Shown: positions 1 to 6,050, counted from the first letter of the stretch. The stretch is 7,189 bases of DNA from Nitrospira sp. (GCA_015904055.1 JABMDE010000014.1:36823-44011), one strand, 5' to 3'. Program-made: numbers and translations. Notes: generated by a model from the sequence alone, not told the origin.

Positions 1-77
1 CGGTTTGATTTCTGGTATGACGGGATCGGGTTGCCGAAATTGCTCGAGTACAACGCCGATACGCCCACCTCGTTGCT
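1..77. repeat. Terminal direct repeat, left end (identical to 7113-7189)
   Basis: Bases 1-77 match bases 7113-7189 without a mismatch. The same 77 bases also occur at 4558-4634 inside module copy A. They encode the YgiC segment from RFDFWYDGIG to ADTPTS. A 77-base end overlap is the size expected when a de Bruijn assembler running at k=77 closes a loop. Confidence 0.95.
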
Positions 78-873
78 GGAAGCAGCGGTTGGTCAATGGG
101 GATGGCTGCGAGATATCTGTCCAGAGGCGGATCAATTCAATAGCCTGCATGAGCGGTTGATCGGGCAGTGGCGCGCGATCCGTCGGCACACCTCGAACGA
201 TCTGCTCCATTTGGCCTGTTTGGATGGGAGCGACGAGGATCGGCAGACGGTGACCTATCTGGCCGATACGGCAAACCAGGCCGGGTGGCGCGTGCAGACG
301 TTGCCGATCGAACAGATCGGGTGGGAGCCGGGGCGGCGGCGGTTTGTGGATCACCGGAACAAGCCGATCTCAGCCCTCTTCAAGCTCTATCCCTGGGAAT
401 GGATGTGTCAGGACGCATTTGCGGCGGAGCTGCCCCGGTCTTCGATGATGGTGCTGGAGCCGGCCTGGAAGCAGGTGCTCAGCCACAAAGGTCTGCTCGC
501 GTTGCTGTGGGAGTGGTATCCGGATCACCCGAATCTGTTGCCCGCCTTCTTTTCCGGACCGGGAGACTGTGCTGCCTATGTCAGGAAGCCATTTTGGTCA
601 CGTGAAGGCGCCAATATATTGATCGTGAACGGGGATCAGGTGCTAACGACCGCCGGGCCCTACGATGCGCAGAACTCGGTCTATCAGCAGTACGTGCCGT
701 TGCCGCGGTTCGGGGGATGGCACCCGGTGATCGGATCCTGGGTGGTCGGGAACGAGCCGGCAGGGATGGGAGTTCGGGAGGATCGCGGTCTGATCCATGG
801 GAATCAGAGCCGTTTTGTGCCGCATTTCGTTGTGAAAGACGTTCCCGATGCAAGGGTAGGGGGCGAAACTTGA
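1..873 (+). CDS. ygiC: YgiC-type ATP-grasp ligase, C-terminal part (5' end outside window)
   Basis: The frame is open from base 1 to TGA at 871-873 and gives 290 residues. They align along their length with E. coli YgiC, a member of the glutathionylspermidine-synthase C-terminal (ATP-grasp) family. Visible family motifs are LLEYNADTPTSL (fragment residues 14-25), DQFNSLHERLI (44-54), LFKLYPWEW (126-134), LEPAWK (152-157), NLLPAFF (178-184), RKPFWSREGAN (195-205), IGSWVV (244-249) and GMGVRED (255-261). The lysine and the SREG segment lie where this family binds ATP and Mg. The enzyme should form an amide bond with ATP in the cytoplasm; its substrate is unknown, and the Gsp amidase domain of E. 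coli Gss is not seen here. If joined to the start at 6822, the full gene would be 387 codons, nearly the length of YgiC. No frameshift is seen. Confidence 0.92.
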   Translation, partial: RFDFWYDGIGLPKLLEYNADTPTSLLEAAVGQWGWLRDICPEADQFNSLHERLIGQWRAIRRHTSNDLLHLACLDGSDEDRQTVTYLADTANQAGWRVQTLPIEQIGWEPGRRRFVDHRNKPISALFKLYPWEWMCQDAFAAELPRSSMMVLEPAWKQVLSHKGLLALLWEWYPDHPNLLPAFFSGPGDCAAYVRKPFWSREGANILIVNGDQVLTTAGPYDAQNSVYQQYVPLPRFGGWHPVIGSWVVGNEPAGMGVREDRGLIHGNQSRFVPHFVVKDVPDARVGGET

Positions 874-1065
874 ACCATGTATGTCCGGACTGGGACGGGC
901 GAGAGGCGCCGTCACCGAACCATTTTGCTAGTCACGCTGTCTCACGCATCACCAGGATCTGACTATTCCATCCCCACCACGCCGCCGTAGGCGAAGCGTA
1001 GTACTGCGCCAATCCTCCACTGACTGCATCTTGCCATGAGGAAACAGGAAAGGGGTCGGGAGTCT
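874..1065. other. Intergenic stretch downstream of ygiC, 5' flank of the intron
   Basis: This stretch of 192 bases holds no gene I can support. A minus-strand frame running through it (932-1114) also crosses the intron boundary at 1066, has no ribosome binding site and resembles nothing I know. No clear terminator with a T run follows the ygiC stop. The last bases, 1051-1065, are the 5' exon contacted by the intron. Confidence 0.6.
1060..1065 (+). other. Intron-binding site IBS1 (GAGTCT)
   Basis: The six bases immediately before the inferred intron start GTGTG are GAGTCT. They are exactly complementary to AGACTC in the EBS1 loop at 1319-1324. This pairing fixes the 5' splice junction at 1065/1066. 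Confidence 0.7.
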
Positions 1066-1310
1066 GTGTGCTACGAACACGCCCACCGCAGCAGTGATGG
1101 TCGTGGTGCTTCATTCATGATGAGGGAAGGCCCCTCGAAGTCGGCGTGCAGGCGCAGACTTCAAACCGCGGCAAGCGGCGTCGATTAAGAGTCGTCGTTG
1201 TGGAGCGTTGCCGGAAAAGGCGGAGCACGACTCCGTCAGGTACGAATCAAGCAGACGAACGCAAGTGAACCACTGAGGATGTGTCGAAAGAACGCACATG
1301 ACGCCGAAAC

Positions 1311-1331
1311 CGGGATCGAGACTCTGTCCCG
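1311..1331 (+). other. EBS1 stem-loop of the intron (subdomain ID3)
   Basis: CGGGA (1311-1315) pairs with TCCCG (1327-1331) around an 11-base loop. The loop contains AGACTC at 1319-1324, the exact complement of the six bases before the intron. A 5-bp stem with an 11-base loop presenting EBS1 is the classic ID3 architecture. Confidence 0.7.
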
Positions 1332-1594
1332 CGAAACAGGTGGAGCGGAGCCTGTCTACGGCTCCACTGGCGTCCGGCATGAAGGTGGCGTGAGCTTGAT
1401 TCAGGCATGGAGGAGGAACGTAGGAACCTGTCGCTCCGATGTAAAGGGAGACGCGCAAGCGGGCAGTCCCCGCAAGCGCCTGCGTACCGAGGCGGAGCAC
1501 AGGGGCGGAGTCGCTCATAGTAGGGACGAAGGTTCTGTAATGGAACGGGACCGAAGGGGCGGCGTCGTCCGGGGTTATCAGGCGGGCAACTCGC

Positions 1595-1604
1595 AGGAGG
1601 AGGA
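1595..1604 (+). promoter_or_regulatory. Ribosome binding site of the intron RT
   Basis: AGGAGGAGGA ends five bases before the ATG at 1610. This strong Shine-Dalgarno supports that start over any internal one. Confidence 0.8.
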
Positions 1605-1609
1605 CTCGC

Positions 1610-2377
1610 ATGGATAACGCCAAACCGTTTTGTATTGCCCTCCGGGACGTCGAAGATGCGTACAAACGGGTGAAGGCCAACCAGGGGGCGGCGGGCGTCG
1701 ATGGCCAGACGATCGAGCAGTTTGAGGAGGCGTTGGAACACAACCGCTATCGGCTGGGGAATCGCCTGTCTTCCGGCAGTTATGTCCCGCCGCCAGTGCG
1801 TCGGGTCGACATTCCGAAGGGGGATGGACAGCGGAGGCCGCTCGGGATTCCGACGGTCTCCGATCGCATCGCCCAGATGGTGGTCCAGCGATACCTTGAG
1901 CCGATTGTGGAGCCGCTGTTCCATGACGATTCATATGGGTATCGCCCCGGCCGGTCAGCGCATCAGGCTCTGACAGTGGCACGTCAGCGGTGCTGGCGAG
2001 CCAACTGGGTGCTGGACCTCGATATCAAGAGCTTCTTTGAGACCAGTGACTGGGAACTCTTGTTACGAGTGGTGCGCCGACACACGGACTGCCGATGGGT
2101 GTTGCTGTACATTGAACGATGGCTGAAGGCCCCGGTGTGCATGCCGGATGGAACGGTCGTGGAACGGAGGCAGGGCACGCCTCAGGGCGCGGTGATCAGC
2201 CCGCTTCTGGCCAACCTGTTTCTGCATTATGCATTCGATCGGTGGATGGCGGAGCAGCACTCCGTCATCCCCTTCGAGCGTTACGCGGACGACATCATCT
2301 GTCACTGCGTGAGCGAAGCGCAAGCGCAGATCCTTCGTGTCAGCGGTCATGCAATAATCCCCAGCTGTGGTCATTGA
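1610..2377 (+). pseudogene. ltrA: Group II intron reverse transcriptase/maturase, C-terminally truncated
   Basis: The frame reads 255 codons from ATG 1610 to TGA 2375-2377, whereas intact intron proteins of this kind usually exceed 400 residues. Visible RT blocks in order are AYKRVKANQGAAGVDG (RT0/1), PKGDGQRRPLGIPTVSDRI (RT2), DSYGYRPGRSAHQAL (RT2a/3), VLDLDIKSFFE (RT3, first catalytic Asp), GTPQGAVISPLLANLFLHY (RT4) and RYADDIICHC with YADD at residues 225-228 (RT5). The protein would bind and reverse-transcribe intron RNA. RT6-7, the maturase domain X and any DNA-binding or HNH region are lost, and the last dozen or so codons (after about 244) are unrelated sequence. FFETSDW replaces the common FFDNLDH, and GTPQGA the common GTPQGG; both are mild departures. 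Confidence 0.92.
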
Positions 2378-2434
2378 ATTCTCCCCACCCTCTGATGAGA
2401 GGAGAAGGAGAATGGCACTTGACGAGACGAGAGA
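2343..2434. other. Junction between broken intron and module copy A
   Basis: These 92 bases match neither the intron nor module copy B. They contain a short hairpin, CCTCT-GATG-AGAGG, without a T run, and no gene. I see no inverted-repeat ends or target-site duplication, so the junction looks like an ordinary illegitimate recombination scar. Confidence 0.5.
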
Positions 2435-2531
2435 TGACGTCCACCATCATCATATCCATACATACGAGGCCCGCGATGAGTGCGCGTTGTCCGCGGCTGA
2501 GTACAGAGCCTCGATTCGAGAGCCGGCGACT
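2435..2531 (-). pseudogene. alr: Alanine racemase shred (copy A)
   Basis: On the minus strand this piece encodes the same SRRLSNRG...VCMDMMMVDV segment as 4979-5075. Copy A ends at 2435, so everything downstream in the gene, including the C-terminal strand-rich part, is absent. It has no start and no catalytic residues, and is only a marker of the duplication edge. Confidence 0.75.
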
Positions 2532-2663
2532 ACGTGGCCTTTCTCGACGTGCTCCCTACGGCAAAACCAAAACTTCCCAGGAGCGTGTTTGGTGTCTGAC
2601 TCATCCAATTGACCAGACAGCCCCTCTCTCGCCTCGTTTTACCGTTCACGGTTCACGTCTCAG

Positions 2664-2713
2664 CCCGCCCGTTCCGCACGTCCCGCTTCCCGCCCGTTCC
2701 GCACGTCCCGCTT
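2664..2713. repeat. Perfect 25-base tandem repeat, two units
   Basis: Units 2664-2688 and 2689-2713 are identical, each starting CCCGCCCGTTCCGCACG. They lie just downstream of the Tim44-like stop. Copy B has a single, diverged unit here (about 5206-5230), so the duplication arose in copy A after the modules split. Confidence 0.9.
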
Positions 2714-2716
2714 TTC

Positions 2717-3532
2717 TTAGTGCTGAATCGCTGAGAGCAGCCATTTGCCATCTTGATCGCGCACGAAGGTCCAAGTTTCGCGCGACTCAGTTGGCGTCTC
2801 TTCGCTGCCTGTGACGACATATCCTGGCTCTCCGCGCTGCTTAGTCAGGGACAGGCTGTAGTTACGGGCGCTCCAGCGAAGCCCTGCCGACACGTAATGC
2901 GCGGTGCCTTCCATCCAGGCTTCCAGGACTTCGGCCTGGAGCAAGATCACATCGTCCACATGGTTGTGGATGTCCTGGCTAGTGTGATCGGCCAGGGCGG
3001 TGCTGAAGTAGTTCAGCATGTCCGGTGTCACGAATTGCCGCAATCCGGCCAGGTCCTGCCTGCTCCAGGCTGCATGAACGTCGCTCAGCAGTTGCTGGAA
3101 GGCGGCTTTATCCGAGGAGGTGACCTGGTCAATCGACAGGTTTCGTTTGTGTGTGCGAGACGGCGTTTCTGACGGGTTAGCGAGGGCGGGGTCGCGCCCG
3201 GCGAGTCCGGAAAAGTCGGGGAGGGAGGGGCGCTGTATTTTGAGGTAGTAAAAAATTGTCGCCGCTCCCAGGAATAGCAGGAGCAGCAGAACGCCCACGG
3301 GTTCCAGAGTCTTACTGGTATGAGCGGCCTCTGGGGACGGCCCTTCGGCCTCGTGTGCCTGTGTGCGACCGGCTGGCGGTTCGTTGGTGCTGCTGGTCTC
3401 TTGGATAGCGGCGTTCCGCGACGAGCTGGAGCCGTTATTGAGAGAGCCGTTTTCTGCCTGAGCCACAGAGGCGGGAAGAAGGCCGGTCAGTGCCAGCAGG
3501 ATGGAGGCGGCGAGGAGGGGCATTCGGTTCAC
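2717..3532 (-). CDS. Tim44-like membrane-anchored protein, copy A
   Basis: The protein has 271 residues. GTG at 3532 is chosen because AAGGAG (3538-3543) sits five bases upstream; the ATG three codons later would be too far from it. Residues 1-26 form a signal peptide ending AQA. Residues 27-77 are a low-complexity Ser/Thr/Glu/Pro linker. A single membrane helix VGVLLLLLFLGAATIFYYL spans 79-97, and the rest, about 130-271, is a soluble Tim44-like (NTF2-fold) domain ending WTFVRDQDGKWLLSAIQH. In mitochondria Tim44 links the import motor to the translocon; bacterial relatives have mostly unknown roles. The gene is divergent from the RGGFG/ygiC pair, with 426 bases between the starts. It is intact, with 31 substitutions and no indels against copy B. 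Confidence 0.8.
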   Translation of the reverse strand: MNRMPLLAASILLALTGLLPASVAQAENGSLNNGSSSSRNAAIQETSSTNEPPAGRTQAHEAEGPSPEAAHTSKTLEPVGVLLLLLFLGAATIFYYLKIQRPSLPDFSGLAGRDPALANPSETPSRTHKRNLSIDQVTSSDKAAFQQLLSDVHAAWSRQDLAGLRQFVTPDMLNYFSTALADHTSQDIHNHVDDVILLQAEVLEAWMEGTAHYVSAGLRWSARNYSLSLTKQRGEPGYVVTGSEETPTESRETWTFVRDQDGKWLLSAIQH

Positions 3533-3537
3533 GGTCG

Positions 3538-3543
3538 CTCCTT
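3538..3543 (-). promoter_or_regulatory. Ribosome binding site of Tim44-like gene A
   Basis: AAGGAG on the minus strand lies five bases before the GTG at 3532. The same site precedes the copy B gene at 6056-6061, which supports the GTG start in both. Confidence 0.7.
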
Positions 3544-3577
3544 GTGGTCATGATTGCGAGATTCTGCGGTGCGAGAC

Positions 3578-3586
3578 ATGTTAGCA
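3578..3586 (-). promoter_or_regulatory. Candidate extended -10 promoter for Tim44-like gene A
   Basis: The minus strand reads TGC-TAACAT, matching the TGn extended -10 pattern about 45 bases before the GTG start. A weak -35-like TTGCGA lies 20 bases further up. The nine bases are unchanged in copy B. Confidence 0.35.
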
Positions 3587-3768
3587 GCAATGGCCCATTG
3601 AAGTCGCAAAGAATGGAGGTGGCGGATCTTGAGCCGTACATGCACCTCTCTGACGGCGCTCCACCCTATGACCCTGGCGACGAAGCACGGTTCGGTCTTG
3701 TCCGGCGACGGAGGACAGGCGTTCCGAGATCTGGCCGGAATCTTTCTGGACGTGTTGGGAATCACGAA

Positions 3769-3876
3769 ATGTTGCGATGCCGTGGACCGAGCCCGGTCGC
3801 GTTGTTCTGTCTGTGGGGTTTCCTCATCATGATGTGCCCGCAGTTGACTCACCCAGCGAGCCCTCAATCCGTGTAA
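3769..3876 (+). CDS. Possible 35-residue membrane peptide, copy A (uncertain)
   Basis: ATG 3769 to TAA 3874 encodes a 35-residue peptide with a hydrophobic core VALFCLWGFLIMMC followed by PQLTHPASPQSV. Copy B keeps the same length and frame, with changes such as SP to GL and GF to II that retain hydrophobicity. There is no convincing Shine-Dalgarno. The frame is also open well upstream of the ATG in both copies. It could be chance in GC-rich DNA. I do not recognise a family. Confidence 0.2.
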   Translation: MLRCRGPSPVALFCLWGFLIMMCPQLTHPASPQSV

Positions 3877-3899
3877 GATGTCTGCGTGCGCGTGTCCGG

Positions 3900-3917
3900 C
3901 TGGCTGAGCTCAGCCAG
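3900..3917. promoter_or_regulatory. Perfect 18-base palindrome upstream of the RGGFG-ygiC operon
   Basis: CTGGCTGAGCTCAGCCAG is its own reverse complement, 41 bases before the ATG at 3959. It may be an operator for a dimeric regulator or a hairpin in the leader mRNA. It is followed by TTTCC, too short for a typical terminator. Copy B keeps the core TGAGCTCA and right arm but carries a two-base expansion in the left arm. Confidence 0.45.
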
Positions 3918-3947
3918 TTTCCTGTTCCCGGGTCTTCTATTTCGAGC

Positions 3948-3953
3948 GAAAGG
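3948..3953 (+). promoter_or_regulatory. Ribosome binding site of the RGGFG gene A
   Basis: GAAAGG ends five bases before the ATG at 3959. It is identical before the copy B start, which argues for this ATG rather than a longer upstream start in copy B. Confidence 0.6.
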
Positions 3954-3958
3954 TTCCC

Positions 3959-4264
3959 ATGGAAAAGAAATGGCCGGATGGGCCTATGCCCGGCCCGGTG
4001 CCTACTCGTCTGCGGTATTCACCCGAGGTGCGGGTGAGTCTGGCCGCGGCGGCGGATGGCTTAGGAGAGATGGTGTGGATCGCTGTGTGGCAGGGATCGG
4101 ATGGGTCGTCTATACGAGGCGATCAGATGAACGACCTGGGGTTGATCGTTCCTGCCATACCGGGATTCGACGTTCCATCAGGTGATGATCTGACGGCCGG
4201 GTGCCAACGCGGCGGCTTCGGCAGGACCGGCGGCCAATTCTATAAGCCGGAAGAGGGGACCTAG
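3959..4264 (+). CDS. Small protein with YgiB-like RGGFG tail, copy A
   Basis: The product has 101 residues. It starts MEKKWPDGPMPGPV, has no signal peptide or membrane helix, and ends CQRGGFGRTGGQFYKPEEGT. The gene ends two bases before the ygiC start and their translation is surely coupled. In E. coli the gene before ygiC is ygiB (DUF1190), whose C-terminal part also contains RGGFG; the rest of this protein, and its lack of a lipoprotein signal, differ from YgiB, so it is at best a short relative. Copy B differs at 13 positions, none in the last 20 residues (82-101). A fixed tail beside an ATP-grasp amidoligase suggests that the tail is recognised or modified by that enzyme, which is inference. 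Confidence 0.7.
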   Translation: MEKKWPDGPMPGPVPTRLRYSPEVRVSLAAAADGLGEMVWIAVWQGSDGSSIRGDQMNDLGLIVPAIPGFDVPSGDDLTAGCQRGGFGRTGGQFYKPEEGT

Positions 4265-4266
4265 CC

Positions 4267-4668
4267 ATGCATCGTCGTACGATGCAGCCACGCGCCGATT
4301 GGCCGGCGCGACTCGATCGGGTCGGCGTCACCTATCACAGTCTGGACGGCGGTTATTGGCGCGAGGATGCCGCCTATGAGTTGAGCGAGGCGCAGGTCGA
4401 CTGTCTCGCATCAGCCACGGCCTCGCTGCATCGGCTCTGTGTCGAGGCGGTCGAGCGGATCATCCGCGAGGATCGTTTTGCCGATCTTCGCATCCCCGAA
4501 CACTGGCGGCCCCGGATCATCGATTCGTGTGAGCGGCAGGACCCGTCGCTCTATGGGCGGTTTGATTTCTGGTATGACGGGATCGGGTTGCCGAAATTGC
4601 TCGAGTACAACGCCGATACGCCCACCTCGTTGCTGGAAGCAGCGATGAAATGGTCATTGCTGGAGTAG
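4267..4668 (+). pseudogene. ygiC: YgiC-type ATP-grasp ligase, truncated copy A
   Basis: The start is ATG 4267, two bases after the stop of the small RGGFG gene, with GAGGGG (4253-4258) as Shine-Dalgarno inside that gene. Codons 1-126 match the copy B gene with five substitutions (R15Q, A48E, R75C, D86N, C88Y, copy A to copy B). After GCAGCG at 4644 the sequence switches to an unrelated tail, MKWSLLE, and stops at 4666-4668. The ATP-binding parts of the ATP-grasp domain are missing, so the 133-residue product cannot be a working ligase, although the upstream small gene remains intact. Confidence 0.9.
4268..4286 (+). promoter_or_regulatory. Start-codon hairpin of ygiC, copy A
   Basis: TGCATCGT pairs perfectly with ACGATGCA around the loop CGT. 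The stem begins at the second base of the ATG, so in RNA it would hide the start codon. A ribosome finishing the upstream gene at 4262-4264 would melt it, a standard arrangement for translational coupling. Copy B keeps all eight pairs and differs only in the loop. Confidence 0.45.
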
Positions 4669-4826
4669 ATGGAAGCATTGTCCATCACATCTTAAATTGC
4701 GCGCCTGCCCGCCGGACAGTATTTGAGGACGATGGCGACGATGGGTGCTTGAACGGGTTCGTGCGCAGACCTGTGCGCCGGTAGCAGAATGATGAGGAGC
4801 AGATCTAGCCGTCGGCGTGCGAGCGG
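4645..4826. other. Unassigned spacer between broken ygiC and alr end
   Basis: These 182 bases are not in copy B and encode nothing I recognise. A 44-codon plus-strand frame (ATG 4650 to TAG 4782) has no ribosome binding site. The right-hand part is probably the natural downstream flank of alr; the left edge at 4645 is a recombination point. Confidence 0.45.
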
Positions 4827-5075
4827 TTAGCCTTCGTGGTACAGACGCGGTACGTGCGGGCCGATGGTGCAGAGGACTTCATAGGCGATGGTGCCGGTCC
4901 ATTTGGCGATGTCGTCGGCGGTGATCTGATCGTCGCCCTGGGGGCTGATGATGATGGCCTCGTGGCCGACGGAAATTCTGACGTCCACCATCATCATATC
5001 CATACATACGAGGCCCGCGATGAGTGCGCGTTGTCCGCGGCTGAGTACAGAGCCTCGATTCGAGAGCCGGCGACT
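4827..5075 (-). pseudogene. alr: Alanine racemase, C-terminal remnant
   Basis: Reading the minus strand from 5075 to TAA at 4829-4827 gives 82 residues that follow the end of Alr: SRRLSNRGSVLSRGQRA, then the signature VCMDMMMVDV, the ISVGHEA strand, the ITADDIAKWTGTIAYEVLC segment and the terminal PHVPRLYHEG. Alr is a PLP enzyme making D-alanine for peptidoglycan. The N-terminal barrel with the PLP lysine is absent: an in-frame TAG lies 24 bases upstream and the preceding sequence is unrelated, so this is a dead fragment. The Cys-Met-Asp signature that helps line the active site is present. An intact alr must exist elsewhere. Confidence 0.88.
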
Positions 5076-5234
5076 ACTTGGCCTTTTTCGACTTGCTCCC
5101 TACGGCAAAACCAAAACTTCCTAGGAGCGTGTTTGGTGTCTGACTCATCCAATTGACCAGACAACCCCTTCTCGCCTCGTTTCACCGTTTACGTTTCACG
5201 TCTTATCCCGTCCGTTCCGCATATGCCACTTTTC

Positions 5235-6050
5235 TTACTGCTGAATCGCTGAGAGCAGCCATTTGCCATCTTGATTGCGCACGAAGGTCCACATTTCGCG
5301 CGACTCAGTTGGCGTCTCTTCGCTGCCTGTGACGACATATCCTGGCTCTCCACGTTGCTTGGTCAGGGACAGGCTGTAGTTACGGGCGCTCCAGCGAAGC
5401 CCTGCCGACACGTAGTGCGCGGTGCCTTCCATCCAGGCTTCCAGGACTTCGGCCTGGAGCAAGATCACATCTTCCACATGGTTGTGGATCTCCTGGTTGG
5501 TGTGATCAGCCAGGGCGGCGCTGAAGTAGTTCAGCATGTCCGGTGTCACGAATTTCCGTAATCCGGCCAGGTCCTGCCTGCTCCAGGCTGCATGAACGTC
5601 GCTCAGCAGTTGCTGGAAGGTGGCTTTATCCGCGGAGGTGACCTGTTCAATTGACAGGTTTCGTTTGTCTGTGCGAGACGGCGGTTCTGACCGGTTATCG
5701 ATGGCGGGGTCGCGCCCGGCGAGTCCTGAAAAGTCGGGGAGAGAGGGGCGCTGTATTTTGAGGTAGTAGAAAATTGTCGCCGCTCCCAGGAATAGCAGGA
5801 GCAACAGAACACCCACGGGTCCCAGCGTCGTGCTGGTCTGAGCGGCCTCTGGGGACGGCCCTTCGGCCTTGTTTGTCTGTGTGCGGTCGGCTGGTGATTC
5901 GTCGGCGCTGCTGGTCTCTTGGATCGCGGCATTCCGCGACCAGCTGGAGCTGCTATTGAGAGAGCCGTTTTCTGCCTGGGTCACAGAGGTGGGAAGAAGG
6001 CCGGTCAGTGCCAGGAGGATGGAGGCGGCGAGGAGGGGCATTCGGTTCAC
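5235..6050 (-). CDS. Tim44-like membrane-anchored protein, copy B
   Basis: The protein has 271 residues with the same plan as copy A: signal peptide 1-26 (ending TQA), Ser/Glu-rich linker to about 77, membrane helix 79-97, and Tim44-like domain to the end (WTFVRNQDGKWLLSAIQQ). The start is GTG 6050 with AAGGAG five bases upstream. The 31 differences from copy A cluster in the linker (21-77) and in 117-193; residues 194-252 are identical. Full-length retention of both copies argues that both were under selection. The Tim44-like domain could bind membrane-proximal protein or lipid, but its partner here is unknown. Confidence 0.8.
   Translation of the reverse strand: MNRMPLLAASILLALTGLLPTSVTQAENGSLNSSSSWSRNAAIQETSSADESPADRTQTNKAEGPSPEAAQTSTTLGPVGVLLLLLFLGAATIFYYLKIQRPSLPDFSGLAGRDPAIDNRSEPPSRTDKRNLSIEQVTSADKATFQQLLSDVHAAWSRQDLAGLRKFVTPDMLNYFSAALADHTNQEIHNHVEDVILLQAEVLEAWMEGTAHYVSAGLRWSARNYSLSLTKQRGEPGYVVTGSEETPTESREMWTFVRNQDGKWLLSAIQQ

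Larger units (their letters stand above)
1066..1609 (+). ncRNA. Group II intron RNA, domains I to IV (5' part)
   Basis: The segment has the look of group II intron RNA upstream of an intron ORF. It begins with the GTGYG-type start GTGTG, has an EBS1 stem-loop at 1311-1331, and contains the familiar domain I-III strings GAACGTAGGAACCTG (1416-1430), GATGTAAAGGGAG (1438-1450) and GGTTCTGTAATGG (1531-1543). The RT start lies at 1610, so the ORF sits in domain IV as usual. Long open frames on the minus strand here are antisense artefacts of the structured RNA. The intron subclass is not assigned. Confidence 0.82.
1066..2342 (+). mobile_element. Group II intron, 3'-truncated
   Basis: A retroelement runs from GTGTG at 1066 to about 2342. 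About 540 bases of structured RNA come first, followed by the intron-encoded reverse transcriptase in the same orientation. Homology to the intron protein stops around codon 244 (..AQAQIL-R), and the sequence then becomes unrelated. The remainder of the protein (end of RT, thumb/maturase domain X, DNA-binding or endonuclease region) and RNA domains V-VI are missing. Domain V carries the catalytic triad, so the element cannot splice or move alone. It lies between the ygiC 3' end and module copy A, at the edge of a rearrangement. Confidence 0.88.
3533..3958. other. Divergent intergenic region, copy A
   Basis: These 426 bases separate the two divergent starts and should hold both promoters. I see a candidate promoter for the minus gene, a perfect 18-base palindrome near the plus gene, and a short open frame (3769-3876) that stays open in both copies. 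The region is less conserved than the genes in its middle and well conserved from about 3822 to 3890. No RNA gene is recognised. Confidence 0.55.
2435..4644. repeat. Module copy A of a long direct repeat (partner 4979-7189)
   Basis: The copy begins at TGACGTCC within alr and ends after codon 126 of ygiC (GCAGCG, 4639-4644). It is collinear with 4979 onward. The offset to copy B is 2544 at the left edge, 2518 across the Tim44-like gene and 2555 across the plus-strand genes. These shifts reflect a 25-base tandem duplication near 2664 in copy A and about 31 extra bases near 6170 in copy B. Both copies lie in the same orientation. Confidence 0.93.

Noticed and set aside
932..1114. 60-codon minus-strand frame downstream of ygiC
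   Set aside because: It crosses the intron boundary at 1066, lacks a ribosome binding site and resembles no family.
1111..1924. Two long overlapping minus-strand open frames (210 and 225 codons) across the intron
   Set aside because: They are antisense to the structured intron RNA and the RT gene, have no ribosome binding site, and resemble common misannotations of group II intron RNA.
2384..2408. Hairpin CCTCT-GATG-AGAGG as a terminator
   Set aside because: The stem is only five pairs and no T run follows on either strand.
2119..2814. 231-codon plus-strand open frame
   Set aside because: It overlaps the RT in another frame, crosses the intron break and the alr shred, and ends inside the antisense of the Tim44-like gene; it is a chimera of unrelated pieces.
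3844..3879. TTGACT and TAAGAT as a -35/-10 pair for the RGGFG-ygiC operon
   Set aside because: Both boxes are conserved in copy B, but the spacing is 24 bases, too long for a sigma-70 promoter; one of the two may be real with a partner I cannot identify.
5074..5148. 24-codon minus-strand frame starting MSQTPNTLLGSFGF and its copy at 2530-2604
   Set aside because: It is open in both copies, but has no Shine-Dalgarno, is very short, and the basic tail changes freely (SKSKKAK versus STSRKAT). It cannot be told from chance.
4836..5156. 106-codon plus-strand frame rich in Asp and Gly
   Set aside because: It is the antisense of the alr remnant, whose minus-strand reading gives clear Alr motifs.
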